A stretch of DNA of 64,000 bases from Kofleriaceae bacterium (GCA_020633495.1 JACKDR010000003.1:124001-188000), one strand, 5' to 3'. Counted from the first letter of the stretch, positions 40,980-50,325 are shown. Numbers and translations: made by a program. Notes: generated by a model not told the origin, from the letters alone.

Positions 40980-42524
40980 ATGTCCGCGCCCGCCGACGCC
41001 TCGCCGGTCCGCCTCGCCGAGGCGGTGGGCGCGCTGTCGCTGGCGACCGACCTCGCCAACGGGTTCCCGCTCGAGCGCACGCTGCACGCCACCGTGCTGG
41101 CGACCCGCGTGGCGGCGGCGCTGGGCCTGCCGGGCGACCGTCAGCGCGACGTCTACTACACCGCGGTGCTCCGCTTCATCGGCTGCACCGCGTACGGGCC
41201 CGAGGAGGCCCGGCTCGCCGGCGGCGACGACATCGCGCTGCGCCACGCGCTCCTGCCGATGGATCCGGCGCGGCCGCGCGACGCCGCCGGCCGGCTGTGG
41301 CGCGGCCTCGGCGGCACCCGCCGGGCCCGCGCTGGCGCGATCGCGCGCGCGGTCGCCGACCGCGGCGGCCTGGTCCGGCACCGCGCCGCCGCGTGCGACG
41401 CCGCGGTCCGGCTCGCCGCGCCCATGCCGGTGCCCGCCGCGGTGCCGCGCGCGCTGACCCACGTCTTCGAGCACGTCGACGGCGGCGGCCTGCCTGGCGG
41501 CCTCGCCGGCGACGACATCGCCGAGGCCGCGCGCGTCGTCGCGGTCGCCGATCTCGCCGATCAGCTGGCCCGCGCCGCCGGCGTCGACGCCGCGGTCGCC
41601 GAGCTGCGGCGCCGCGCCGGGCGCCAGCTCGACGCCGCGATCGTCGCCGCCGTGGTCGCCGACGCGCCGGCGCTGCTGGCCGGCCCCGAGGGCTCGCCGT
41701 GGCGCGCCTACCTCGACGCCGAGCCCGCGCCGGCGCTGACGATCGCGCCGGCGCGCCTCGACGACGTCGCCCGTGGCTTCGGCCGGTTCGCCGACCTGCG
41801 CTCGCCGTTCACGCTCGGCCACGCCGACGCGGTCGCGACCCTGGCCGAGGCCGCGGCGCGCCAGCTCGGCGTCGACGACGCGACGTGCGCGGCGCTGCGC
41901 CGAGCCGCGCTGCTGCACGACGTCGGCTCGGTCGCGGTGCCGCTCGGCACCTGGCACCGCGCCGGGCCGCTCGACGCGGTCGAGCAGGGTCGGGTCCGCG
42001 ATCACGCGGCGCAGACCGAGCGCATCCTCGCGGTGTGCCCGGCGCTCACCGACGCCGCGCCGCTGGCCGGCGCCCACCACGAGCGGCTCGACGGCAGCGG
42101 CTACCACCGCGGCCTCGGCGCCACCCGCCTCGACGTCGCCGCCCGCGTGCTCGCCGCCGCCGACGTCTGGCACGCGCTCGGCCAGGATCGTCCGCACCGG
42201 CCAGGGTGGCGCGGCGACGACGCCGTCGCCCAGCTGGTCGCCGAGGCCCGCGCCGGCCGCCTCGACGCGCCCAGCGTCGACGCCGTGCTCGCGGTCGCCG
42301 GCCGGCCGGCCGCGGCGGTGCCGTGGCCGGCGCACCTCAGCGATCGCGAGGTCGAGGTCCTGCGCCTGGTCGCGATCGGCCGGACCAATCCCGAGATCGG
42401 GCGCCTGCTCGGCATCAGCGCCAAGACCGTGCAGCACCACGTCAGCCACGTCTTCGACAAGCTCGGCGTCGCCAGCCGGGCCGGGGCCGCGCTGGCCGCG
42501 GTCGAGCTGGGCCTCTTGCCGTAG
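40980..42524 (+). CDS. HD-GYP-like phosphohydrolase fused to a LuxR-type DNA-binding domain
   Basis: 514 residues. The first third has a degenerate HD-GYP-like ending (HVFEHVDGGGLPGGLAGDDI). The second module is better preserved: LLHDVGS and HHERLDGSGYHRG around residues 315-380, with GYP changed to GYH. The C-terminus (about 450-514) is a LuxR helix-turn-helix: LSDREVEVLRLVAIGRTNPE and ISAKTVQHHVSHVFDKLGVA. HD-GYP proteins can degrade cyclic di-GMP; here nucleotide binding could control transcription directly. It is divergent from the lipase gene. Confidence 0.8.
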   Translation: MSAPADASPVRLAEAVGALSLATDLANGFPLERTLHATVLATRVAAALGLPGDRQRDVYYTAVLRFIGCTAYGPEEARLAGGDDIALRHALLPMDPARPRDAAGRLWRGLGGTRRARAGAIARAVADRGGLVRHRAAACDAAVRLAAPMPVPAAVPRALTHVFEHVDGGGLPGGLAGDDIAEAARVVAVADLADQLARAAGVDAAVAELRRRAGRQLDAAIVAAVVADAPALLAGPEGSPWRAYLDAEPAPALTIAPARLDDVARGFGRFADLRSPFTLGHADAVATLAEAAARQLGVDDATCAALRRAALLHDVGSVAVPLGTWHRAGPLDAVEQGRVRDHAAQTERILAVCPALTDAAPLAGAHHERLDGSGYHRGLGATRLDVAARVLAAADVWHALGQDRPHRPGWRGDDAVAQLVAEARAGRLDAPSVDAVLAVAGRPAAAVPWPAHLSDREVEVLRLVAIGRTNPEIGRLLGISAKTVQHHVSHVFDKLGVASRAGAALAAVELGLLP

Positions 42525-42650
42525 GCCGGTCGCGGCCCGGGCCGCGGATCACGACATCGTGGTCATGGCCGGCGCCAGCCGCCGGGCCTGCTGTCGCGGG
42601 GTTGCGGCGGCGTCGCGGCTGGCCCGGTCGCTGCAACCGGGCCGGGGCGG

Positions 42651-43193
42651 ATGCGACCCCTGATGCTGCTGCTGTTCGTGACGACCACCGCCGCCGTGGT
42701 CGCTGGCTGCTGGCCCGACGGCGAGCCCCGGCCGGTGTTCGACGAGCGCTTCGAGGACTGCGTCGAGTGCCGGTGGACCGTCGCCTACGGCGGCTTCGAG
42801 GTGGTGCAGACGATCCACCCGGCCGAGCACGGCCTCCGCTTCGTCGCGGCCACCGAGATGAGCGCGGCGCTGGCGGTGACGATCTACGACCAGTTCTCCG
42901 ACGGGATGTGGCTGGAGTACTCGACCAGCTGCGGCGGCACCCCCGAGATCAGCGCCGCCCCCGGCGTCAGCGGCTGGGAGGTCCGGGTCCGGCTGCCCAC
43001 CGCCGGTGACGGCAGCCCGGGCGAGTTCCAGCGCGTCCACGCCAACCTGCCGCCGATCGGTCAGCAGGACGAGTGGGGCACCTACCCCGACGTCACGCTG
43101 AGCCGCCTGATCGTGTCCGCCGATCCGTACGAGGGCGGCTGCGTGTTCGACAACCTGCGACTGATGGTCGCCGAGCCGGACTACGGGTACTGA
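42651..43193 (+). CDS. Putative lipoprotein of unknown function
   Basis: 180 residues. Signal MRPLMLLLFVTTTAAVV and lipobox VVAGC. A jelly-roll-like beta domain follows (ERFEDCVECRWTVAYGGFEV, FDNLRLMVAEPDYGY), similar in outline to carbohydrate-binding or LamG-type folds. Paired cysteines (DCVEC and SCGG/GGC) could form disulfides. Its stop overlaps the next start as TGATG, so the two proteins are probably made together at the outer membrane. Confidence 0.6.
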   Translation: MRPLMLLLFVTTTAAVVAGCWPDGEPRPVFDERFEDCVECRWTVAYGGFEVVQTIHPAEHGLRFVAATEMSAALAVTIYDQFSDGMWLEYSTSCGGTPEISAAPGVSGWEVRVRLPTAGDGSPGEFQRVHANLPPIGQQDEWGTYPDVTLSRLIVSADPYEGGCVFDNLRLMVAEPDYGY

Positions 43194-43867
43194 TGAAGCC
43201 TCTGTCGACGATCCTGATCGCGTGCGCGGCGATCACGCTGGGCGTGACCTCGCCGGCGCGCGCCGACGCCCCGGGCGTGACCGCGGTGGCCGGCGACGCG
43301 CCGGCGCCGACGCCGCGCTACATGTGGACGATCGGGGGCCTGTTGCGCTCGACGGTCGCCGACCCCGACGCGTCGCGCGCGGCGGATCAGCTCGAGGCCT
43401 ACGGCTACCGCGCCGAGCCGCCGGTGATGCACGGCCTGCGCGGCGATCTCGCGTACCTGCGGGCGCCGATCGTGGACGTCGGCGTCGCGTGGGCGTGGGC
43501 GCGCGGCGGCTGGGCCGACGGCCCGGTCACCGACGATCCGGATCACGTCGCGGCGTCGACGCTGGAGCTCGGCGGCTTCGCGCGGATGCACTGGGTGCGG
43601 CGCGACTTCCCGGTCGCGGCGGAGCCCCGGGTCGAGGCCGGCCTGGCCCGGACCTCGGTCGAGCTGCGCGGCGTCGCGGCGCGCCGCCTCGTCGGCTACA
43701 CCCGCGTCGGGCTCGACTTCCGCGCCGGCGCCCGCAAGGCCGGCGTCATGCTGTCGGTCGACTACAGCCACGTCGGCACCGCCGGCGGCGACATGCTGGA
43801 GCTGCCGACGGGCGGCCTCAGCGTCGCGCTGTCGTTCTACTGGCGCGACTGGCAGGCCGGGCGGTAG
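43193..43867 (+). CDS. Outer-membrane beta-barrel-like protein
   Basis: 224 residues with a signal peptide ending near PARA. Strand-rich sequence with alternating aromatic residues (YMWTIGGLLRST, VDVGVAWAWARGGWADG, AGVMLSVDYSHVGTA, SVALSFYWRDW). About eight to ten strands fit a small barrel. It is translationally coupled to the lipoprotein gene upstream. No family is recognised. A repeat-rich gap follows. Confidence 0.6.
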   Translation: MKPLSTILIACAAITLGVTSPARADAPGVTAVAGDAPAPTPRYMWTIGGLLRSTVADPDASRAADQLEAYGYRAEPPVMHGLRGDLAYLRAPIVDVGVAWAWARGGWADGPVTDDPDHVAASTLELGGFARMHWVRRDFPVAAEPRVEAGLARTSVELRGVAARRLVGYTRVGLDFRAGARKAGVMLSVDYSHVGTAGGDMLELPTGGLSVALSFYWRDWQAGR

Positions 43868-44269
43868 CGCCGCGCGCCGCCGCGGGCCGTGGATCGTCGG
43901 TGCCGCGCACCTCCTCCTTCGCTCGGGGGCAGCGAGGCGCGGCGGGGCGCGGTTGCCGGCGCTCATCCCGAGCGTTCGACCGACGGCCGTCGGAGATTTG
44001 CCGCAAGACGAACCGGGTCAGGTCGCCTGGTCGACATGGTTCGCTCACCTCGAGCGGAGCCCGAGCGGCGCAGCCGCGAGGGCGAAGTCGAGAGGGCGTG
44101 GATCGGTGCGCACCCGGCCCGCGCGGACGCGCACCGGTGCCCGCCCCCTCGACTCCGGGGTCGGTGCTGCGCACCTCCCCCTCCGCTCGGGGTGAGTGCT
44201 GTCAGGCCCAACTCCGCGGTCAGCCGCTCGCTGCGCCACGCAAGAGCAGCGGCCTGGCCCAGCTGTTCG
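43868..44269. other. Gene-free gap holding an inverted-repeat element
   Basis: 402 bases between a barrel gene and the EVE gene. Translated frames look like GC-driven noise. The stretch holds the 54-nt-arm inverted repeat and a partial third copy at 43898-43928. Nothing else recognisable is seen; no transposase or tRNA. Confidence 0.6.
43898..44196. repeat. Long inverted repeat with an extra direct copy
   Basis: The left arm 44044-44097 (starting CTCACCTCGAGCGGAG) and right arm 44143-44196 are 54 nt each and match as reverse complements at 41 of 54 positions. The 45-nt loop has a further dyad CGGTGCGC (44104-44111)/GCGCACCG (44129-44136). A partial direct copy of the right-arm end lies at 43898-43928. 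The transcript would form one very long hairpin. It looks like a dispersed intergenic repeat rather than a simple terminator. Confidence 0.7.
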
Positions 44270-44869
44270 CTAGGAGCGGAGCTGGCCGCGCCTCGGCGCG
44301 GGCGGCTTCTTCGCCGGCGTCTTCGGCTTCTTCGCCGGCGTCTTCGGCTTCTTCGCCGGCGCCGGCTTCTTCGCGGGCGCCTTCGGCTTCTTCGCCGGCG
44401 CGGCCGGCGCGGGGTGCCGCGCCATCTCGACGACGAGGTCGTACTCCGCCGCGGTCACCGGCTGCACCGACAGGCGCATGCCGCGCCGGATCACCAGCAT
44501 CTCGGCGAGGCCCGGCTCGTCGCGCAGCTCGGCGAGCGCGACCACGCGCGGCAGGGTCGCGACGTACTCGACGTCGACGCAGATCCAGCGCGGGTCGGCG
44601 CGGTCGCTGCTCGGGTCGTGGTACTTGCTGCCGGGATCGAACTGGGTGTCGTCGACGACGCCGGTGCGGTGGACCCGGGCCAGGCCGGCGACGCCCGACG
44701 GCTCGGCGTTGGAGTGGTAGAACAGGACCCGGTCGCCGACCTGCATCTGGTCGCGCATCAGGTTGCGGGCCTGGTAGTTCCGCACCCCGGTCCACGGCTC
44801 GACCCGGACCCGCGCCAGGTCGTCGATCCCGAACGCGTCGGGCTCGCTCTTCATCAGCCAGTAGTTCAT
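44270..44869 (-). CDS. EVE-domain protein with Lys/Pro-rich tail
   Basis: 199 residues. The EVE fold (PUA-like) covers about residues 1-150: MNYWLMKSEPDAFGIDDL, VRNYQARNLMRDQMQVGDRV, LFYHSNAEPSGVAGLARV and YKHDPSS-like KYHDPSSD. EVE proteins read modified bases or nucleotides. A tail of KKPKTPAKK repeats (about 155-195) follows, resembling nucleic-acid-binding histone-like tails. The ATG overlaps the upstream stop (ATGA). Family members are often associated with DNA or RNA modification; the substrate here is unknown. Confidence 0.8.
   Translation of the reverse strand: MNYWLMKSEPDAFGIDDLARVRVEPWTGVRNYQARNLMRDQMQVGDRVLFYHSNAEPSGVAGLARVHRTGVVDDTQFDPGSKYHDPSSDRADPRWICVDVEYVATLPRVVALAELRDEPGLAEMLVIRRGMRLSVQPVTAAEYDLVVEMARHPAPAAPAKKPKAPAKKPAPAKKPKTPAKKPKTPAKKPPAPRRGQLRS
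44303..44402. repeat. Tandem 18-nt repeats in the EVE tail
   Basis: Repeats of CTTCTTCGCCGGCGTCTTCGG-like units (18-nt period, with shortened variants) encode KKPKTPAKK on the minus strand. Confidence 0.6.
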
Positions 44870-45813
44870 GACGGCTCCACGCCGAGGACCTCGCCGATCG
44901 CGACGGTGCGCACCGGCAGCCCGGGCGCGACCGCGTGGACCTCGTCGAGGAACCCGGCCAGGTTGACGTTCAGCGAGAAGCGCATCGGCGCGTCGAGCGG
45001 CCGGAAGAAGTCGTCGTAGTGGTGCGGGACGATCACCCGCGGCTGCAGCCGGCCCAGCAGGCGCTGCAGGTAGCGCGGCGTGAACCGGCGGCCGCTGATG
45101 CCGGCGAGCAGGACGTCGACGCCGCGGTGGCGGATCTCGTCGTCGATCAGATCGCACGAGCCCTGGTGGTACAGCGTCGCGCCGCCGACCTCGACGTGGA
45201 TGCCCCAGACCTGGCCGCAGCGGTACGCGTTCGGGGTCAGGTCGTCGAGGTGCTCGCACGACAGCTCGCCGTCGGCCGGCGTCCACAGGCCGAGCGCCAG
45301 CTTCGAGTGCAGGCTGGGCACGAACGTGACCGTGAACGGGCCGACCTCGTAGCGGCGGTGGGCCTCGACCTCGACCGCGAGCTCGGGGTGGCCGTGCAGC
45401 TTCATGAGCCGCGCCATCGACGCGCTGCCGTAGACCGGGCAGCCCAGCGCGCCGGCGATCACCGGCGCGTCCATGGCGTGATCGAAGTGGGTGTGGCCGA
45501 TCAGGATCGCGCGCGCGCGCGGCACCCGCGGCTGCAGCGCCGGCCACGACGGCCGCGCCACCACCCGCCGGCCGACCTCGCCCAGCGGCATCCGGGTCAG
45601 GTACGGATCGATCAGCACGTCCCAGCCCTGGTAGCTCATCCGGAAGCCCGACGTGCCCAGCCACGTCAGCTCGAGCCCGGCCGGCAGGACCCCCGCGATC
45701 GGCGCCCGCGACCACGCGACGTCGTCGGCGGCGGCGTGGTCGGTGCGCTGGCGGACGTCGCGCCGCGCCGCGTAGGCGAGCACCGAGGCGAGGTGGCGGA
45801 TCGGGCCGAGCAC
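44866..45813 (-). CDS. Metallo-beta-lactamase-fold hydrolase (UlaG/NAPE-PLD-like)
   Basis: 315 residues. LTWLGTSGFRMSYQGWDVLIDP opens the fold near residue 49; the metal motif GHTHFDHAMD near 105 gives HxHxDH; and VIVPHHYDDFF near 255 supplies a distal histidine. An N-terminal 45-residue extension lacks a signal peptide. Members of this group hydrolyse phosphodiesters or lactones, including N-acyl-phosphatidylethanolamine. The gene overlaps the EVE gene by four bases. Confidence 0.8.
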   Translation of the reverse strand: MLGPIRHLASVLAYAARRDVRQRTDHAAADDVAWSRAPIAGVLPAGLELTWLGTSGFRMSYQGWDVLIDPYLTRMPLGEVGRRVVARPSWPALQPRVPRARAILIGHTHFDHAMDAPVIAGALGCPVYGSASMARLMKLHGHPELAVEVEAHRRYEVGPFTVTFVPSLHSKLALGLWTPADGELSCEHLDDLTPNAYRCGQVWGIHVEVGGATLYHQGSCDLIDDEIRHRGVDVLLAGISGRRFTPRYLQRLLGRLQPRVIVPHHYDDFFRPLDAPMRFSLNVNLAGFLDEVHAVAPGLPVRTVAIGEVLGVEPS

Positions 45814-45880
45814 GGCGCGACTCTAGCAGCCGCCGCGCGGGCGCGGCGCGCCCCGGCGCGGTCGCGAGGGCCCCGCTGGG

Positions 45881-45909
45881 TTGACACCCCCGGACCACGG
45901 CGACAGACT
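45881..45909 (+). promoter_or_regulatory. Sigma-70-type promoter of sodB
   Basis: TTGACA (45881-45886), a 17-base spacer and CAGACT (45904-45909) as -10 (three of six matches). The leader to the ATG at 45943 would be about 27 bases and contains two GGACGA/AGGAC stretches that can serve as ribosome-binding site. Confidence 0.55.
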
Positions 45910-45942
45910 GCCCTCGCCAACAGAGGACGAAGGACGAACACC

Positions 45943-46536
<594 letters not shown>

Positions 46537-47109
46537 TCACCAGGGTGCGACCGCCGCGACCGCGGCGATCGCGCCCGCCACCACGCCGGCGGCGAACCAG
46601 CCGACGCGCGAGCGGATCGACGAGGGCGGCGGCGGCGCTGGTGGGGCGTCACGCGCGAGGTCGAAGTCGACCTCGTGGATGGCGCCGGCTTCCGGATCGA
46701 CGAGCAGCACGCCGTCGGCCCGGTACGCCACGACGTACTCGAGCAGCTGGCGGCGGGTCGCCGCGGTGGCGAGGCTCGGCGCGCGGTCGCCGGTCTTGAC
46801 CTCGGCGACCAGGCGGCGGCCGTCGCGGCCGACCAGGGCGTCGCAGCGCAGCTCGACCTCGACGGGCTCGTCGTCGCAGCGCACGGTCCAGGTCAGCCGG
46901 GCCTGGGTGTCGAGCAGCTGGTAGCCCGCGGCCTCGAGCAGCGCGGCGCCGGTGGCCTCGCCGGCCAGCGCCCGGGCCGCGCGCCGCACCGCCTTGCGGC
47001 TGGCGCCCCGGCGCCGGCGCGCCCGCGCCAGCCACAGCGCGACCGTGTACAGCGCGATCGCCGCGACCGCGGCGAGCACCGCCGCGGCGGTGGATCCGAG
47101 CGAGCCCAC
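46537..47109 (-). CDS. Membrane-flanked PD-(D/E)XK nuclease-like protein
   Basis: 190 residues. A membrane helix at the N-terminus (VLAAVAAIALYTVALWLA) and another at the C-terminus (VGWFAAGVVAGAIAAVAAV) enclose a restriction-endonuclease-like core: VELRCDALVGRDGRRLVAEVKTGDRA supplies the Asp and the E-x-K. The order alpha-beta-beta-beta-alpha with RRQLLEYVVAYRADGVLLVD is typical. The core should face the cytoplasm. It could be an anchored nuclease or a nuclease-fold binding protein. It is convergent with sodB and abuts it with no gap. Confidence 0.65.
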   Translation of the reverse strand: MGSLGSTAAAVLAAVAAIALYTVALWLARARRRRGASRKAVRRAARALAGEATGAALLEAAGYQLLDTQARLTWTVRCDDEPVEVELRCDALVGRDGRRLVAEVKTGDRAPSLATAATRRQLLEYVVAYRADGVLLVDPEAGAIHEVDFDLARDAPPAPPPPSSIRSRVGWFAAGVVAGAIAAVAAVAPW

Positions 47110-47168
47110 GTCGCCACGCTCGCACGCCCCTCCGACGGTGACCGCCGCCGGTCACGCCTCGTCGCGGC

Positions 47169-49088
47169 TCACTCGTCCGGCGCGATCGCCTCGAGGTCCG
47201 GCTCGCCGTCGGCCGGCACCTCCAGCGCGTCGCGGGCCTCGGCGGCGTGCAGCAGCTCGACGCAGGTGCTCGAGTACACCTTGCCGCCGACCTCGCGCAC
47301 GTCCGGCAGCGCCTCGCGCAGGGTGGCGAGCACGTGCAGCCGGCCGCCCTTCAGCGCCAGGATCGCGGTGCGCCACGCCTCCTCGTACGGGGTCCACACC
47401 ACCACGACGGTGCCGCCGAGGATCGCGGTCAGGCCGCCGGCGCGGCACGGCAGCGTCTGCACCGCGGGGCCGGGCTCGGCCGCCTCGGCGGTGTCGATCA
47501 GGTACAGCAGCGACGGCTCGTCGACCTCCTCGGGCTCGTCGGGGACGTCGCGGTCGTCCGCCTCGTACGCCGCCACCACGTCGGGCTCGTCGGGGAACAG
47601 GTAGTGCTCGCCGACGCTGCCCCGCACCAGGGCGAGGCCGTCGGCCAGCGCGACGACCTCCTCGAAGCCGAAGCTGCGCAGCCGGTCCCACGCCCGCCCG
47701 GCCTCGAGGTCGACGACGCGGACCGCGCACGAGGTCGCCACGACGCACCGCGTGCCGCCGGGCAGGAACGCGCAGCGCGCGGCCTTGCCGTAGTAGCCGC
47801 TGGCCGGCGCGTCGATCCGGCGCGGCGCCGTCGGCCCCAGCGCCCACAGCTGGTAGCCGTCGTCGACCTCGTCGTCGGGGACCAGCCCCAGGTGCCAGGC
47901 GCCCGGCCCGCGATGCACGAGCGAGCCCTCGGGCAGGTCGGCGGCGCCGGGGACGTCGCAGGTCGCCGCCGCGACCAGCTGCGCCGGCCGGGCCTCGGGC
48001 TCCTCGAGCAGCGGCGTCACCGCGAGGCCGCCGTCGGCGAGCTTCTGCGCGCGCAGCGCCGCGACCTCGGCCCGGGCCCGCGCGGTCGCCGGCGCGTCGA
48101 GCCGCTCCCACAGCTGGAACTCGAAGTGCTGGAGCTCGCCGTCGCCGTCGGCGAAGCGCTTCCACAGCACCACCGGCTCGAGGCCGAGCTCCTCGATCGC
48201 CGCCCGCAGCGCGGTGAACATCTCGTGCTCGCGGAACCGGTAGGCCCAGCCGCCGCGGAGCTGGCGGGGGTAGCCGACGCGCAGATCCTGGGCCAGCACC
48301 GCCAGGCTGTAGCCGACCCGGCCGGCGCGGAAGATGCGCTCGGCGTGGGTCGCCGGCTCGCCGTCGCGATCGAGGACGCCGATGACGGTCGGCTCCGGCT
48401 CGTCGTCGTCGCCGTACTTGCGCGGCCACGCCAGGTCGTGGAACACGGCGGTGAGCGCGCGATCCACCGCGCCCAGCACCTCGGTGGCGCGGTCGTCGGG
48501 CGGCAGGAAGTTGGGGGTCAGGGTCGCGTAGCAGATGCGCAGCCCGGGCACGTGCAGCTGGTTGAGGCGCATCTCCGAGGCGCTCTCGCGGACCTCGCCG
48601 GCCAGCTCGGGCGCCGGCTGCGGCCCGTCGAGATCGAAGCAGGCGCGCCAGTGGTCCTCGATGCAGGTCAGGTCGTCGGCGATGGCCGGGGCGCCGACCT
48701 CGGGCGCGCTGCGCTCGACCTCGGCGTCCTCGTCCCACACCGCGACGCCGAACAGCTCCTCGCGGGCCTCGATGCCGAGCTCGCCGAGGCGCGCGATCAG
48801 CGCGCGCAGGGGCTCGCGCGGGTGGATCGTGTTGGCCAGCGTGAACATCACGCCGGCCGAGCTGAACGAGGTCTGGAAGCGGAAGGCGTGGGCCTCGTCC
48901 TCGGCCTCGCAGCCGTCCCACAGCGCGTCGTCGTCGAACCAGGCCTGCATGACCTCGACGGCCTGGTCGGCGAGCTGCTCGTCGAGCGGCTCGCGCCAGA
49001 CCAGGATCACGTTGACGTTCTGGTCGGGCTCCAGGGTGTCGAACGTCGGATGATCGAGACCTTCGGCGGGCAGGCGAAGTCGGTTCAT
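47169..49088 (-). CDS. Large acidic protein of unknown function
   Basis: 639 residues. The N-terminal half (1-300) has mixed alpha/beta elements (VNVILVWREPLDEQLADQAV, YSLAVLAQDLRVGYPRQL). The C-terminal half (360-620) is strand-rich with propeller-like turns (GPGAWHLGLVPDDEVDDGYQ, VVATSCAVRVVDLEAGRAWD). It is markedly acidic (Asp/Glu clusters, for example DDEPEP and DVPDEPEEVDEP). No signal or membrane span; no family recognised. It may be a self-contained cytoplasmic protein of a lineage-specific family. Confidence 0.6.
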   Translation of the reverse strand: MNRLRLPAEGLDHPTFDTLEPDQNVNVILVWREPLDEQLADQAVEVMQAWFDDDALWDGCEAEDEAHAFRFQTSFSSAGVMFTLANTIHPREPLRALIARLGELGIEAREELFGVAVWDEDAEVERSAPEVGAPAIADDLTCIEDHWRACFDLDGPQPAPELAGEVRESASEMRLNQLHVPGLRICYATLTPNFLPPDDRATEVLGAVDRALTAVFHDLAWPRKYGDDDEPEPTVIGVLDRDGEPATHAERIFRAGRVGYSLAVLAQDLRVGYPRQLRGGWAYRFREHEMFTALRAAIEELGLEPVVLWKRFADGDGELQHFEFQLWERLDAPATARARAEVAALRAQKLADGGLAVTPLLEEPEARPAQLVAAATCDVPGAADLPEGSLVHRGPGAWHLGLVPDDEVDDGYQLWALGPTAPRRIDAPASGYYGKAARCAFLPGGTRCVVATSCAVRVVDLEAGRAWDRLRSFGFEEVVALADGLALVRGSVGEHYLFPDEPDVVAAYEADDRDVPDEPEEVDEPSLLYLIDTAEAAEPGPAVQTLPCRAGGLTAILGGTVVVVWTPYEEAWRTAILALKGGRLHVLATLREALPDVREVGGKVYSSTCVELLHAAEARDALEVPADGEPDLEAIAPDE

Positions 49089-49155
49089 CCGTCGATGCTA
49101 GCGGCCCCGACCGCGACGCGATACGCGGCACGGCCCGGAACCGGGCCGCGGCCGG

Positions 49156-50301
49156 CTACGGTCGCGCGCGCTTGCCCAGGCCCGAGCCGGCGGCGGGCGC
49201 CCCGGCGGCGCCGGTCGCGGTCGCCGCGGCGCGGGCGGGCAGCGCCGCGGTCGTGACCTCGATCGTGCGCTTGCGCTTGCCGCGCATGACCGTGAGCTCG
49301 AGCCGGGCGTCGGCGCCGCGGGTCGCGATGTGGTTGCGCAGGTGGCCGAGGTCCGTGATCGTCTCGTCGTCGGCGGCGACGACGACGTCGCCGACCTCGA
49401 GCCCGGCGTGTGCCGCGGGGCCGTCGGCGACGACCTCGGCGACGACGACGCCCTGCGACGCGACGACGTGGTGGGCCTCGACGTAGGCGCGGGTCAAGGG
49501 CGCCAGCGCGACCCCGATGTAGCCGCGGGTCACCTTGCCGTCGGTGACCAGCGCCTCCATGATCGGCTGCGCCATGTTCGACGGGATCGCGAAGCCGATG
49601 CCGTCGTAGCCGCCGCTGCGCGACGCGATCGCGGTGTTGATGCCGACCAGCTCGCCGCGCAGGTTGACCAGCGCGCCGCCCGAGTTGCCGGGGTTGATCG
49701 CGGCGTCGGTCTGGATGAAGTCCTCGTACTCGGCGATGCCGACCGAGGCCCGGCCCTTGGCCGAGACGATGCCCATCGTCACCGACTGGCCGACGCCGAA
49801 CGGGTCGCCGACCGCGAGCACCATCTCGCCCAGCCGCAGCTTCGACGAGTCGCCGAAGGCCAGCGGCGTCAGCGCGGGCAGGCTGCCCTGCAGCTGCAGC
49901 ACGGCGAGGTCGCTGCGGGCGTCGACCCCCAGGACCTGGGCGTCGAGCTCGGTGCCGTCGGCGAGGGTGACGTGGATCTCGTCGGCGCCGTCGACGACGT
50001 GGGCGTTGGTGAGGATGCGGCCCTTGGCGGTGACGATCACGCCGGAGCCGACGGCCTGCTGCTTGCGCTGGTCCGGCGACAGGTACCAGGGCGAGCGGGG
50101 ATCGTTGAAGAACGGGTCCGACGCCCACGGGCCGAGGTCGACCTGGCGGGTCGTCGACACGTTGACGACGCTGGCGACGACCTTCTCGGCGACGTCGGGG
50201 ATGACGTCGGGATCGACGGTGTCGGCGCGCGCGGCGGCGGGGAGGGCGAGGGTGGCCGCCAGGGTGCCGGCGGCCACGACGAGGGCGGTGCTTCGGGTCA
50301 T
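49156..50301 (-). CDS. HtrA/DegP-type serine protease with one PDZ domain
   Basis: 381 residues from the ATG at 50301, preceded by AAAGGAG. A signal peptide ends near AARA. The trypsin-like domain has His in LTNAHVV, Asp in ARSDLAV and Ser in NPGNSGGALV. One PDZ domain follows (GVVVAEVVADGPAAHAGLEV). A Gly/Ala-rich tail ends KRARP. It degrades or refolds damaged periplasmic proteins under stress. It lies downstream of the Gld operon in the same direction, separated by a 111-base gap with a strong hairpin. Confidence 0.88.
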   Translation of the reverse strand: MTRSTALVVAAGTLAATLALPAAARADTVDPDVIPDVAEKVVASVVNVSTTRQVDLGPWASDPFFNDPRSPWYLSPDQRKQQAVGSGVIVTAKGRILTNAHVVDGADEIHVTLADGTELDAQVLGVDARSDLAVLQLQGSLPALTPLAFGDSSKLRLGEMVLAVGDPFGVGQSVTMGIVSAKGRASVGIAEYEDFIQTDAAINPGNSGGALVNLRGELVGINTAIASRSGGYDGIGFAIPSNMAQPIMEALVTDGKVTRGYIGVALAPLTRAYVEAHHVVASQGVVVAEVVADGPAAHAGLEVGDVVVAADDETITDLGHLRNHIATRGADARLELTVMRGKRKRTIEVTTAALPARAAATATGAAGAPAAGSGLGKRARP

Positions 50302-50325
50302 GGCGTCTCCTTTGGATGGAGCCGC

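Noticed and set aside
43868..44269. Small coding gene in the gap before the EVE gene
   Set aside because: Open frames exist in several phases but translate to Arg/Ser/Pro-rich noise, and the region is explained by inverted repeats.
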